64,000 nucleotides of DNA from Senegalia massiliensis (lineage in GTDB: Bacteria; Bacillota; Clostridia; Tissierellales; SIT17): NCBI RefSeq assembly GCF_900626135.1, contig NZ_LR130785.1, positions 715,241 to 779,240 of the forward strand, given 5' to 3'. The translations under genes were made by a program, and so were the position numbers. Shown in pieces: positions 25,775 to 33,582 of the stretch (position 1 is its first letter; each line of letters begins with the position of its first letter). Under the pieces are notes generated by a model. It had not been told where the DNA came from and made no database searches. It worked only from the letters and a program-made list of their open reading frames with translations.

Positions 25775-27229
25775 ATGAGTGGATGGATAGGGTTTAATAC
25801 AGCAGTTTCAGGATTACTTGCTAGTCAAAAAAATCTATATACAACAAATCATAATATAGCAAATGTAAATACAAAAGGATATAGTAGACAACAAAATACT
25901 CAAGAATCAAATAATCCACTTAATATTGCTGGAATAGGATTTTTGGGGACAGGCACTAATATAACAGCAGTTAATAGGATTAGAGATTCATACTTGGACT
26001 TTAAATATTGGGGAGAAAAAGCACCAGTAGGTGAGTGGACAGTAAAAGAGGATACTCTTACTGAAATACAACATATATTTAATGAACCATCAGAAAGTAG
26101 TATTAGAAAAAATTTAGATGAGTTGTTTACATCTTTTGAGTCACTTTCAACAAATCCATCAGATGACTCTAATAGAGCACTTGTAAGAGAAAAAATGATG
26201 GCATTTACAAAATATTTAAATTCAACATCAGAAAACTTAAAATCAGCACAAAAAGAAGTTAATTTTGAGATATCAACTAATATTAAGAATATAAATAGTT
26301 ATTCTGAGAGGATAGCAGGACTTAATAAAGAAATACATAATATAGAATTAGATGGAAGTAAAGCAAATGATTTAAGAGATAAAAGAGATTTGCTTATAGA
26401 TGAATTATCAGAAATAGTAAATATAAATGCAACAGAAACAAATGGTAAGTTTAATGTATCAATAGGAGGTACAATACTTGTAGAAGGAGAAGTTTCCAAT
26501 AAGCTTAAATATCCTGCACCTACAGTGGAAAATCCTTTAAACAAAGAAGAAAAATTATATCAGCTAGAATGGGAAAATGGAAATAAAGTAAAACTTACAT
26601 CAGGAAAACTTAAAGGACTTATAGATGTAAGGGATGGAACTGGACATGATAGTAAATATAGAGGTATTCCTTTTTATATATCTAGATTAAATGAATTTGC
26701 AAATATATTTGCAGAAAGAATGAATGAGGTACATCAGAAGGGGTTTACTAGAGATGGAAATAGTGGTATAAATATGTTCCAGTCAGATGATGGTGAATCT
26801 ATAGATGCATCTAATATAAAAATATCAGATGAGATAATGGATAATTTGGATAATATAGCTGCATCAAGCAGTGCTGATCCTTCTGATAAAGAGAACAATG
26901 ATATAATATTAGAATTGTTAGAAAAGAGAAATGATAATAAATTCTTTAAAGATACAACACCTCAAGGTACTCCAGATGATTTTATGAAATCAGTATTATC
27001 TACACTAGCAGTAGATGGTCAGCAATCAGTACGAATGAAAGAAAATGGTGAGGTTATAGTTGAGGGAATAAATACGAGACGCCAATCAGAATCAGGAGTA
27101 TCACTGGATGAAGAAATGAGTAATATGGTAAAATTTCAACATTCATATAATGCAGCAGCTAGGATGATTACTACAATAGATTCAATCTATGATGTTACAA
27201 TAAATAGATTAGGATTAGTAGGGAGGTAG
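25775..27229 (+). CDS. flgK: flagellar hook-associated protein FlgK, copy 2
   Basis: A 484-residue paralogue of the preceding protein. It starts with NTAVSGLLASQKNLYTTNHNIANVNTKGYSRQ, the usual flagellar N-terminal motif, and ends in SGVSLDEEMSNMVKFQHSYNAAARMITTIDSI. GFLGTGTNITAVNRIRDSYL and KANDLRDKRDLLIDELSE match parts of copy 1. It could be the canonical FlgK and copy 1 the variant, or the two may form mixed junctions. flgL follows 3 bases later. Confidence 0.9.
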   Translation: MSGWIGFNTAVSGLLASQKNLYTTNHNIANVNTKGYSRQQNTQESNNPLNIAGIGFLGTGTNITAVNRIRDSYLDFKYWGEKAPVGEWTVKEDTLTEIQHIFNEPSESSIRKNLDELFTSFESLSTNPSDDSNRALVREKMMAFTKYLNSTSENLKSAQKEVNFEISTNIKNINSYSERIAGLNKEIHNIELDGSKANDLRDKRDLLIDELSEIVNINATETNGKFNVSIGGTILVEGEVSNKLKYPAPTVENPLNKEEKLYQLEWENGNKVKLTSGKLKGLIDVRDGTGHDSKYRGIPFYISRLNEFANIFAERMNEVHQKGFTRDGNSGINMFQSDDGESIDASNIKISDEIMDNLDNIAASSSADPSDKENNDIILELLEKRNDNKFFKDTTPQGTPDDFMKSVLSTLAVDGQQSVRMKENGEVIVEGINTRRQSESGVSLDEEMSNMVKFQHSYNAAARMITTIDSIYDVTINRLGLVGR

Positions 27230-27232
27230 ATT

Positions 27233-28159
27233 ATGAGAATAACAAATAATATGATGATATCTAATATGATGACAAATGTAAATAAAAATTTACAAGGTTT
27301 AAGTAAGGTTCAAGACAAAATGCAGACAGGAAAGAAATTTCAATTACCTTCAGATGATCCAATAGGAGTGTCAAAGAGTTTGAAATATCATACAGACTTG
27401 TCTAGAATAGAACAATATAAAAGAAATGTAGACGATGCAACAAGCTGGATGGAGGTAACAGAATCAGCAGTATCTCAAATAGGAGATATATTAGAAAGAG
27501 CAAGAGAGCTTACAGTACAAGCTGCAAATGATGGGACAAATACAGGTGAGGATAAAGAAAAAATTTCAGCAGAAATAAAACAGTTGAGAGAACAAATAAT
27601 AAAGGTAGCTAATACTAAACATGCAGGGAGAGCTATATTTTCTGGACATAAAACAGCAGATGATTTGATTGATAGTGATGGAAATTATAATATAGATTTA
27701 AATACTGATGAGAAAACAAAATATAACGTAGGTTCAGCAGATACTATAGATGTAAATGTAGTAGGAACAGAATTATTCGGGTTATCAAATAATGGGTATA
27801 AACAAGATGTTTCAAAAGGAGATACACCAGAAATGATAAGAGTATTTGATAAGCTGATACAAGGATTAGATTCAGATGATGTTACAAGTATAGATGAAAG
27901 CATAACAGAAATAGATGATACTGTATCTAACGTATTATCAGTTAGAGCAAAAATAGGAGCAAAGACTAATAGATTAGAACTTAATAAGAATAGATTAGAA
28001 GATCAAACATTAAGTGTAACTAAGCTACTATCTAAAAATGAAGATGTAGATATTGCAGAGGTAGTAATAGAATTAAAAACAAGAGAAACTGTATATCAAG
28101 CATCTCTTCATGCGGGTGCTAGAATAATTCAACCATCACTTATAGATTTTCTAAGATAG
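27233..28159 (+). CDS. flgL: flagellar hook-associated protein FlgL
   Basis: A 308-residue hook-filament adapter of the flagellin superfamily. The N-terminus RITNNMMISNMMTNVNKNLQ and the segment GKKFQLPSDDPIGVSKSLKYHTDLSRIEQYKRNVDDA are diagnostic of FlgL; the C-terminal LKTRETVYQASLHAGARIIQPSLIDFL is a flagellin-like helix. It follows the two flgK genes and precedes fliW, the usual Firmicute order. Likely exported by the flagellar type III system with FlgN. Confidence 0.93.
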   Translation: MRITNNMMISNMMTNVNKNLQGLSKVQDKMQTGKKFQLPSDDPIGVSKSLKYHTDLSRIEQYKRNVDDATSWMEVTESAVSQIGDILERARELTVQAANDGTNTGEDKEKISAEIKQLREQIIKVANTKHAGRAIFSGHKTADDLIDSDGNYNIDLNTDEKTKYNVGSADTIDVNVVGTELFGLSNNGYKQDVSKGDTPEMIRVFDKLIQGLDSDDVTSIDESITEIDDTVSNVLSVRAKIGAKTNRLELNKNRLEDQTLSVTKLLSKNEDVDIAEVVIELKTRETVYQASLHAGARIIQPSLIDFLR

Positions 28160-28172
28160 AAAGAGGGATAAT

Positions 28173-28616
28173 ATGAAAATTAACACCAAAAATTTTGGTG
28201 AAATAGAGATAGAAGAAAAAGATATAATAAATTTCCCATTTGGGATACTTGCATTTGAAGACCAAACACAGTTTATAATAATAGAAAATAAAGATAGTGA
28301 TAATCCATTTCACTATCTTCAATCTTTGAATAACAGTGATTTAGCATTTGTAATAATAGATCCTTTTGTATTTAAAAAAGACTATGATATAAATATTTCT
28401 GATTCAGTAGTAGAAAAGTTGAAAATTAAAAAACCAGAAGAAGTTAAATTATATACTATTGTAACAGTACCAAAAGATTTAAAAAAGATGACAGCAAACC
28501 TATCAGGCCCTATAGTTATAAACACAGCAAGAAACTTAGGAGCTCAAATAGTATTAGATGATAATAGATATAGCACAAAGCATCCTATATTTGAAAAGGA
28601 AAGTGAGGCTATATAA
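28173..28616 (+). CDS. fliW: flagellar assembly factor FliW
   Basis: A 147-residue protein that binds both flagellin and CsrA. Free flagellin displaces CsrA from FliW control, which then stops flagellin translation. Motifs are FGEIEIEEKDIINFPFGILAFEDQTQFI at the N-terminus and IVTVPKDLKKMTANLSGPIVIN in the second half. The stop TAA abuts the csrA ATG, so the two are translationally coupled, as in Bacillus subtilis. Confidence 0.95.
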   Translation: MKINTKNFGEIEIEEKDIINFPFGILAFEDQTQFIIIENKDSDNPFHYLQSLNNSDLAFVIIDPFVFKKDYDINISDSVVEKLKIKKPEEVKLYTIVTVPKDLKKMTANLSGPIVINTARNLGAQIVLDDNRYSTKHPIFEKESEAI

Positions 28617-28835
28617 ATGCTAATATTAACGAGGAAGAAAAACGAAAGTATAATGATAGGTGATAATATAGAAATAGTGGTAACAGATATACAGGATGGT
28701 AAAGTGAAATTAGGGATAAAAGCTCCTAAGAATGTAGATATACATAGAAAAGAAATATATGTTGATATTCAAAATGAAAATAAAGTTGCTGCAGATGGAG
28801 AAGTGGATTTAGATAGATTGAAAAATTTATTTTAG
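28617..28835 (+). CDS. csrA: translational regulator CsrA
   Basis: A 72-residue RNA-binding protein with the typical [20 protein letters not shown] start and [21 protein letters not shown] core. It represses flagellin translation by binding GGA motifs in the leader. Two such motifs are visible in front of the flagellin gene 180 bases downstream. The C-terminal tail is longer and acidic ([15 protein letters not shown]), as in many Firmicute CsrA proteins. Confidence 0.95.
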   Translation: MLILTRKKNESIMIGDNIEIVVTDIQDGKVKLGIKAPKNVDIHRKEIYVDIQNENKVAADGEVDLDRLKNLF

Positions 28836-28861
28836 AAATATAATATTTTTTAAAAAAATAC

Positions 28862-28888
28862 TAAAGTTATATAAAAACATGTCGATAA
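28862..28888 (+). promoter_or_regulatory. sigma-28 (SigD) promoter of flagellin gene
   Basis: TAAA (28862-28865), exactly 15 bases, then GTCGATAA (28881-28888), one mismatch from the -10 consensus. A second, weaker candidate GCCGAATA at 28929-28936 has its TAAA at an 18-base distance and is probably not used. The predicted leader is about 118 bases long. Confidence 0.85.
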
Positions 28889-28969
28889 TATAAGTGTAGA
28901 CAATAATAAAGCTTTATATTGTATAACGGCCGAATACATATATAGTTTTATTATAAATAAAAAACCTTA

Positions 28970-29004
28970 GGCAAGGATGCCAAAAAAGGTAAATTTCAAG
29001 GAGG
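28970..29004 (+). promoter_or_regulatory. two CsrA binding sites in flagellin leader
   Basis: CAAGGATG (28972-28979) is in the loop of a GGC/GCC hairpin, and CAAGGAGG (28997-29004) contains the ribosome site. Both fit the CsrA consensus CANGGANG. Spacing of about 25 bases suits bridging by one CsrA dimer, as known for the Bacillus subtilis hag leader. Confidence 0.8.
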
Positions 29005-29013
29005 AATATAAAA

Positions 29014-29826
29014 ATGAGAATTAATAATAACTTAATGGCAATGAACAGTCATAGACAATTAGGAATTAACAATAATGCAACAGCAAAATCTTTAGAAAAA
29101 TTATCTTCAGGTATGAGAATAAATAGAGCAGGTGACGATGCAGCTGGTTTATCTATCTCAGAAAAAATGAGAGGACAAATAAAAGGACTTAACCAAGCAT
29201 CTAGTAATGCTCAAGATGGTATTTCACTTATACAAACAGCTGAAGGTGCATTAAATGAGTCTCATGCAATATTACAAAGAATGAGAGAGCTTGCAGTACA
29301 ATCTTCTAATGATACTAATGTAACAGCTGATAGAACTGCTATAGCAAAAGAAGTTAATGCATTAAAAGAAGAATTAACTAGAATAGGTGAAAAAACTCAA
29401 TTTAACAAGCAAAACTTGTTAACAGGTAGTTTATCTGGTGCTGTAATTCATATAGGAGCTAACTCTGGTGAAAGTGTTACATTATCAATAGCTGATATGA
29501 CTGCAACTGGATTAAGTTTAGATGCTGTAACTGTTTCTACTCAAGGAGGAGCTGACACTGCAATTGGAACTATTGATGCTGCTATAGAAACTTTATCTGG
29601 AGAACGTTCTGGATTAGGTGCTCTTCAAAATAGACTTGAGCATACTATCAAGAATCTTGATAATGCATCTGAAAACTTACAAGCTTCTGAATCAAGAATA
29701 AGAGACGTTGATATGGCTAAAGAAATGATGAGTTTCACTAAGAATAATATTCTTAACCAAGCTGCTCAAGCAATGCTTGCTCAAGCTAATCAACAACCAC
29801 AAGGAGTACTTCAATTATTAAGATAA
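29014..29826 (+). CDS. hag: flagellin
   Basis: A 270-residue filament subunit, short for a flagellin. N-terminal D0/D1 (RINNNLMAMNSHRQLG, SSGMRINRAGDDAAGLSISE, AVQSSND) and C-terminal D1/D0 (RIRDVDMAKEMMSFTKNNIL, QAMLAQANQQPQGVLQLL) are complete, while the central variable region is only some 60 residues and Ser/Thr/Gly/Ala-rich. It is under a sigma-28 promoter and CsrA control. The Maf-type genes downstream suggest O-glycosylation on Ser/Thr. Base use is less AT-biased than in the neighbours, as expected for a highly expressed gene. Confidence 0.97.
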   Translation: MRINNNLMAMNSHRQLGINNNATAKSLEKLSSGMRINRAGDDAAGLSISEKMRGQIKGLNQASSNAQDGISLIQTAEGALNESHAILQRMRELAVQSSNDTNVTADRTAIAKEVNALKEELTRIGEKTQFNKQNLLTGSLSGAVIHIGANSGESVTLSIADMTATGLSLDAVTVSTQGGADTAIGTIDAAIETLSGERSGLGALQNRLEHTIKNLDNASENLQASESRIRDVDMAKEMMSFTKNNILNQAAQAMLAQANQQPQGVLQLLR

Positions 29827-29850
29827 TTAAATAATTGATATAATATTTTG

Positions 29851-29885
29851 AAAATAAGACTGGCCTTTTAGGTTAGTCTTATTTT
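29851..29885 (+). terminator. flagellin terminator
   Basis: AAAATAAGACTGGCC / GGTTAGTCTTATTTT with a TTTTA loop, directly after the flagellin stop. It isolates the strongly expressed flagellin mRNA. Confidence 0.85.
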
Positions 29886-29903
29886 AATAGAGGGGGAGTA
29901 TTA

Positions 29904-30272
29904 ATGGCAAATAATATAATAAATGAATCATTGAATTCACTAAATGAATATCTTGAGAAGCTTATACCTGGTATAGAAAAAATAGTAGACTATTTTTCTA
30001 AAGATAATGAAGGAGAAGCTCTAAAATTATTAATAGAAGCGATTGAAGGAATAAATTGGTGCTTGGAAGTAGTTATACTTACAAAGCCAACTTTAGAGAA
30101 ATATAATATAGAAATTAACGAAAAGAATATAAGAAAAATACTTTTAGAATTTGAACAGGCTTTACAAAATGAAGATTTTGTATATGTAAGTGATTTATTA
30201 GAATATGAATTAATAGATATATTTAAATATTGGAAAAAAGAAATATCCAATATTAGCTTCGTGGCAAACTAA
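29904..30272 (+). CDS. hypothetical helical protein of the flagellar cluster
   Basis: A 122-residue, all-helical acidic protein (SLNSLNEYLEKLIPGIEKIVDYFSK, ALKLLIEAIEGINWCLEVVI, ILLEFEQALQNEDFVYVSDLLEYEL). I cannot match it to a named family. It lies between flagellin and two Maf glycosyltransferase genes, 11 bases before the first, with ribosome site AGGGGGAG. Size and helicity would suit a chaperone or a partner for the glycosyltransferases. Confidence 0.6.
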   Translation: MANNIINESLNSLNEYLEKLIPGIEKIVDYFSKDNEGEALKLLIEAIEGINWCLEVVILTKPTLEKYNIEINEKNIRKILLEFEQALQNEDFVYVSDLLEYELIDIFKYWKKEISNISFVAN

Positions 30273-30283
30273 GGAGAATTAAT

Positions 30284-31642
30284 ATGTACTTAAATAATAT
30301 GAACACATTGAAAAGATTATATCCTTATGTTTATAAAATTATGAAATCAGAAAAATGTGATAGTAATTATGAAATATTATCAACTAAAACGAATTATAAA
30401 ACATTAAAAGTAAATGATTTTGGCTTAGAATTTTATATTCATAGTAAATATAATCCTTTAAAAGAATCACAAAGATTTTTTGAAAATAATTACAAAAATA
30501 ATATAAAGAATTTTATTATAATTGGTTTTGGTCTAGGGTATCATATAGAAAATTTTTTATATAAAATTGATAATAAAAAAATATTTGTATTTGAATTCAA
30601 TAAAAAAATATTTAATCAGGCCTTATTAAATATGGACTTAATATCTATTTTAAAAGATGATAGATTAGAATTAATTATAAGTGATAATCTTACTTCTTAT
30701 ATAAATAAATTAAAAGAAATACTCAACAAAGAAGATGAATTTGAGATCATATTTCATACTCAATCAATGAAAGCTATTCCTAATCAATATAAAGAAATAA
30801 AGTATTTGCTTGAAGAATTTAGAATGAAAAAGAAATTAGTTGGAGTTGAAGATTTATTAATTGAAAATTTCAATTCAAATATAAAAAATGTAGATAGATA
30901 TGTTAATGATTTATTTAACAAAATGATAGATGTACCTGCTTTTTTGATATCAGCAGGTCCTTCATTAGATAAAAATATTAATGAATTAAAGAAAATAAAA
31001 AATAAAGGTCTAATATTATGTGTAGGAAGAGCAGTAAAAGCATTACTTAATAAGGATATAGTTCCTGATGCTATAATAATAACTGACCCTTATGACATAG
31101 TATATGAACAAATACAAGGGTTAAATATATTTATTCCAATTATAATATTATCAACATGTAATAAAAAAGTAGCTTTAAATTATAAAGGTAAAAAATATAT
31201 TGCTTTTCAAAAGGGGTTTAAAAATTCAGAGGAATTGGCAAATAAAAATAATTATAGCACTGTAGAAACAGGGGGTTCAGTAGCTACTACAGCGCTGGAC
31301 ATTCTTATAAAGTTTGGATGTGATCCAATTGTTTTTGTTGGACAAGATCTGGCTTTTAGTGAAGAAAAAACTCATTCTGAGCAAGCCAATCATTTGAATG
31401 TATCTAATAAAAATACATTACGAAAAGTATTAGACGTTAATGGTAAGGAAGTATATACTTCCAAAAATTTATTTAGCTATTTAAGGTGGATTCAGAATAG
31501 AATACAAAAAGAAAAAAGTATTACATTTATTGATTCTACAGAAGGTGGAGCTAGAATAAATGGAACAGATTTATTAAGTTTAAAGGAATCTATAAAAAAA
31601 TATTGTTGTGAAGATATTAGTGATAATATAAATTTATTATGA
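30284..31642 (+). CDS. motility-associated factor glycosyltransferase (Maf/DUF115), copy 1
   Basis: A 452-residue protein of the Maf family, enzymes that attach nonulosonic or other sugars to flagellin Ser/Thr. The DUF115 (MptE-like) domain is marked by AFLISAGPSLDKNINEL, GGSVATTALDILIKFGCDPIVFVGQDLAF and STEGGARINGTDLLSLKE. An N-terminal Rossmann-like region has FIIIGFGLGYHIENFL. It is followed 10 bases later by a longer paralogue. No pseudaminic or legionaminic acid genes are in this window. Confidence 0.88.
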   Translation: MYLNNMNTLKRLYPYVYKIMKSEKCDSNYEILSTKTNYKTLKVNDFGLEFYIHSKYNPLKESQRFFENNYKNNIKNFIIIGFGLGYHIENFLYKIDNKKIFVFEFNKKIFNQALLNMDLISILKDDRLELIISDNLTSYINKLKEILNKEDEFEIIFHTQSMKAIPNQYKEIKYLLEEFRMKKKLVGVEDLLIENFNSNIKNVDRYVNDLFNKMIDVPAFLISAGPSLDKNINELKKIKNKGLILCVGRAVKALLNKDIVPDAIIITDPYDIVYEQIQGLNIFIPIIILSTCNKKVALNYKGKKYIAFQKGFKNSEELANKNNYSTVETGGSVATTALDILIKFGCDPIVFVGQDLAFSEEKTHSEQANHLNVSNKNTLRKVLDVNGKEVYTSKNLFSYLRWIQNRIQKEKSITFIDSTEGGARINGTDLLSLKESIKKYCCEDISDNINLL

Positions 31643-31652
31643 GGAGATTTTT

Positions 31653-33503
31653 ATGAAAAATCATGAAATACATACGAAAAATATAGAAAAAATTAGTGCG
31701 AGATATCCTACAATGATAGAATATATGAAAAGAAAAAAAGAAGAAGATATAATTGTAGAAGCGAATAAAGCTAAAAATGGACAAATTGCATTAGTTGTTA
31801 ATGAAAAAGAAAATAAAATTCATTTACATAGTAGATTTGATCCTAATAAAGATGCAAAAAGATGGATTTCTAGTTTGACTTTAAGTAATGATAAAATATA
31901 CATAATTTATGGATTTGGGATGATATATCATATTAAAGAATTAGTTAAAAATATAGGTAATGAAACAAAGATATTAATTATTGAGCCGAGTATATCTATA
32001 TTTAATCAAATAATTGAAAATATAGATGTAACTGATATTATAGATAATAAAAATATTTTGATTATGATAGAAGATAATTTAGATAAATTAAGATATTTTC
32101 TTAATACAAATGTATACTGGAATAATTCTCATCTTGTAGAATATTATACATTTTCTAATTATAAAAAAATATTTAGTGATATGGAACAAAAAGTTAATAA
32201 AATGATTTATGACCATTTATATATACAAAAAATAGATAGAAATACTATGATTAAATTTAATAGAGATTGGCAAAAGAATTTATTGGAAAATATGAGTGTA
32301 GCTATAAAAAGTAACTTTATAAGTCAATTAGAAGGTATATTTTCAGATAAACCTATCATTATTGTTTCAGCAGGACCTTCATTAAATAAGAATGTTGAAT
32401 TACTACGAGATATTAAAAATAAAGCAGTTATAATTTGTGTAGATACAGCACTTAAAGTTTTATTGAGTAAAAATATTAATCCAGATTTTATAGTTACAGT
32501 TGATGGGGGAGAATTAAATTTAGCCCACTTTGATAATTTAGAATATGATAACATTCCTTTAATTTATATGCCTACTTCTCATCCTAAAATATTGAAGAAA
32601 CATAAAGGAGTAAAAATATTTGCAGATAATATAGTAGGTTATACTAGAGAATTATTTAAAGAGTTTGATAAAGAGGTAGGGTTCTTAAAATTAGGTGGAT
32701 CAGTAGCTTGTATAGCATTTAATATAGCTGTAAAATTAGGAGCAGACCCTATAATATTTATTGGACAAGATTTAGCATATACAAACAATAAAACTCATGC
32801 TGAAGGAACTAAATATGCTAGAAAATCGGATTCTATAAAAACTAAATATTTTGAAGTAGAGAATATATATGGAGACAAGGTATTAACAGGACATGACTTA
32901 TATACTTTTTTAAGATGGTTTGAAAATGAAATATTAAATGATACAAGTAATAGATTATATATAGATGCAACAGAAGGTGGAGCCAAAATAGAAGGAACTG
33001 AAATAATGACATTTCGAGATGCAATAAATAAATATTGTTATAAAGATATAGAAGTTACAAGAAAAATCCATGAAGCCTTAGATACTGATATTAAATTTAA
33101 TTTAGATGAATTGAAATTATTAATAAAAAAACTACAAAATATGTATAATAATCTAGAAATAATTCATAAGAAATCTATGGATGCAATTAAAATATGTAAT
33201 AAAATAATAAATATATATAGCGAAAATAAAAACTCTGATAATATTGGTCCAAAATTAAATAGGTTAGATAATATTGATAAATATATAAAACAAAAGCAAG
33301 AAGAATTTAATATGATTAATCATTTGATAAAGCCAATAGTATATAAAGTTTTCCTTGAAAATACTGAAGCAAATACTAGTAAAGATGATATTTCTATAAT
33401 GAAGAGATCTCTTGAATTTTATACAGCTTTATCAAATTCAGTAGAATTTACTCTTCCCATTTTGAAAGAAACTATAACAGAAATAGAAAATACAGATAAT
33501 TAA
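31653..33503 (+). CDS. motility-associated factor glycosyltransferase (Maf/DUF115), copy 2
   Basis: A 616-residue paralogue of the previous gene with the same DUF115 signatures (IIIVSAGPSLNKNVELL, GGSVACIAFNIAVKLGADPIIFIGQDLAY, ATEGGAKIEGTEIMTFRD). A C-terminal extension of about 140 residues (from about 470) is helical and coiled-coil-like. The longer form may bind flagellin or modify a different site. The two proteins are likely the flagellin glycosylation machinery, with sugar supply encoded elsewhere. Confidence 0.88.
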   Translation: MKNHEIHTKNIEKISARYPTMIEYMKRKKEEDIIVEANKAKNGQIALVVNEKENKIHLHSRFDPNKDAKRWISSLTLSNDKIYIIYGFGMIYHIKELVKNIGNETKILIIEPSISIFNQIIENIDVTDIIDNKNILIMIEDNLDKLRYFLNTNVYWNNSHLVEYYTFSNYKKIFSDMEQKVNKMIYDHLYIQKIDRNTMIKFNRDWQKNLLENMSVAIKSNFISQLEGIFSDKPIIIVSAGPSLNKNVELLRDIKNKAVIICVDTALKVLLSKNINPDFIVTVDGGELNLAHFDNLEYDNIPLIYMPTSHPKILKKHKGVKIFADNIVGYTRELFKEFDKEVGFLKLGGSVACIAFNIAVKLGADPIIFIGQDLAYTNNKTHAEGTKYARKSDSIKTKYFEVENIYGDKVLTGHDLYTFLRWFENEILNDTSNRLYIDATEGGAKIEGTEIMTFRDAINKYCYKDIEVTRKIHEALDTDIKFNLDELKLLIKKLQNMYNNLEIIHKKSMDAIKICNKIINIYSENKNSDNIGPKLNRLDNIDKYIKQKQEEFNMINHLIKPIVYKVFLENTEANTSKDDISIMKRSLEFYTALSNSVEFTLPILKETITEIENTDN

Positions 33504-33515
33504 TATTTAGACGAT

Positions 33516-33542
33516 TAAAGAAATTATATTTTTAGCCGATAC
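33516..33542 (+). promoter_or_regulatory. sigma-28 (SigD) promoter of fliD
   Basis: TAAA (33516-33519), exactly 15 bases, then GCCGATAC (33535-33542), a near-perfect sigma-28 promoter. It gives the fliD-flaG-fliS-fliT block its own late promoter. Confidence 0.85.
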
Positions 33543-33582
33543 TTTATATAGATAAGCAAATTATATTACAGGCGGTGATTTT

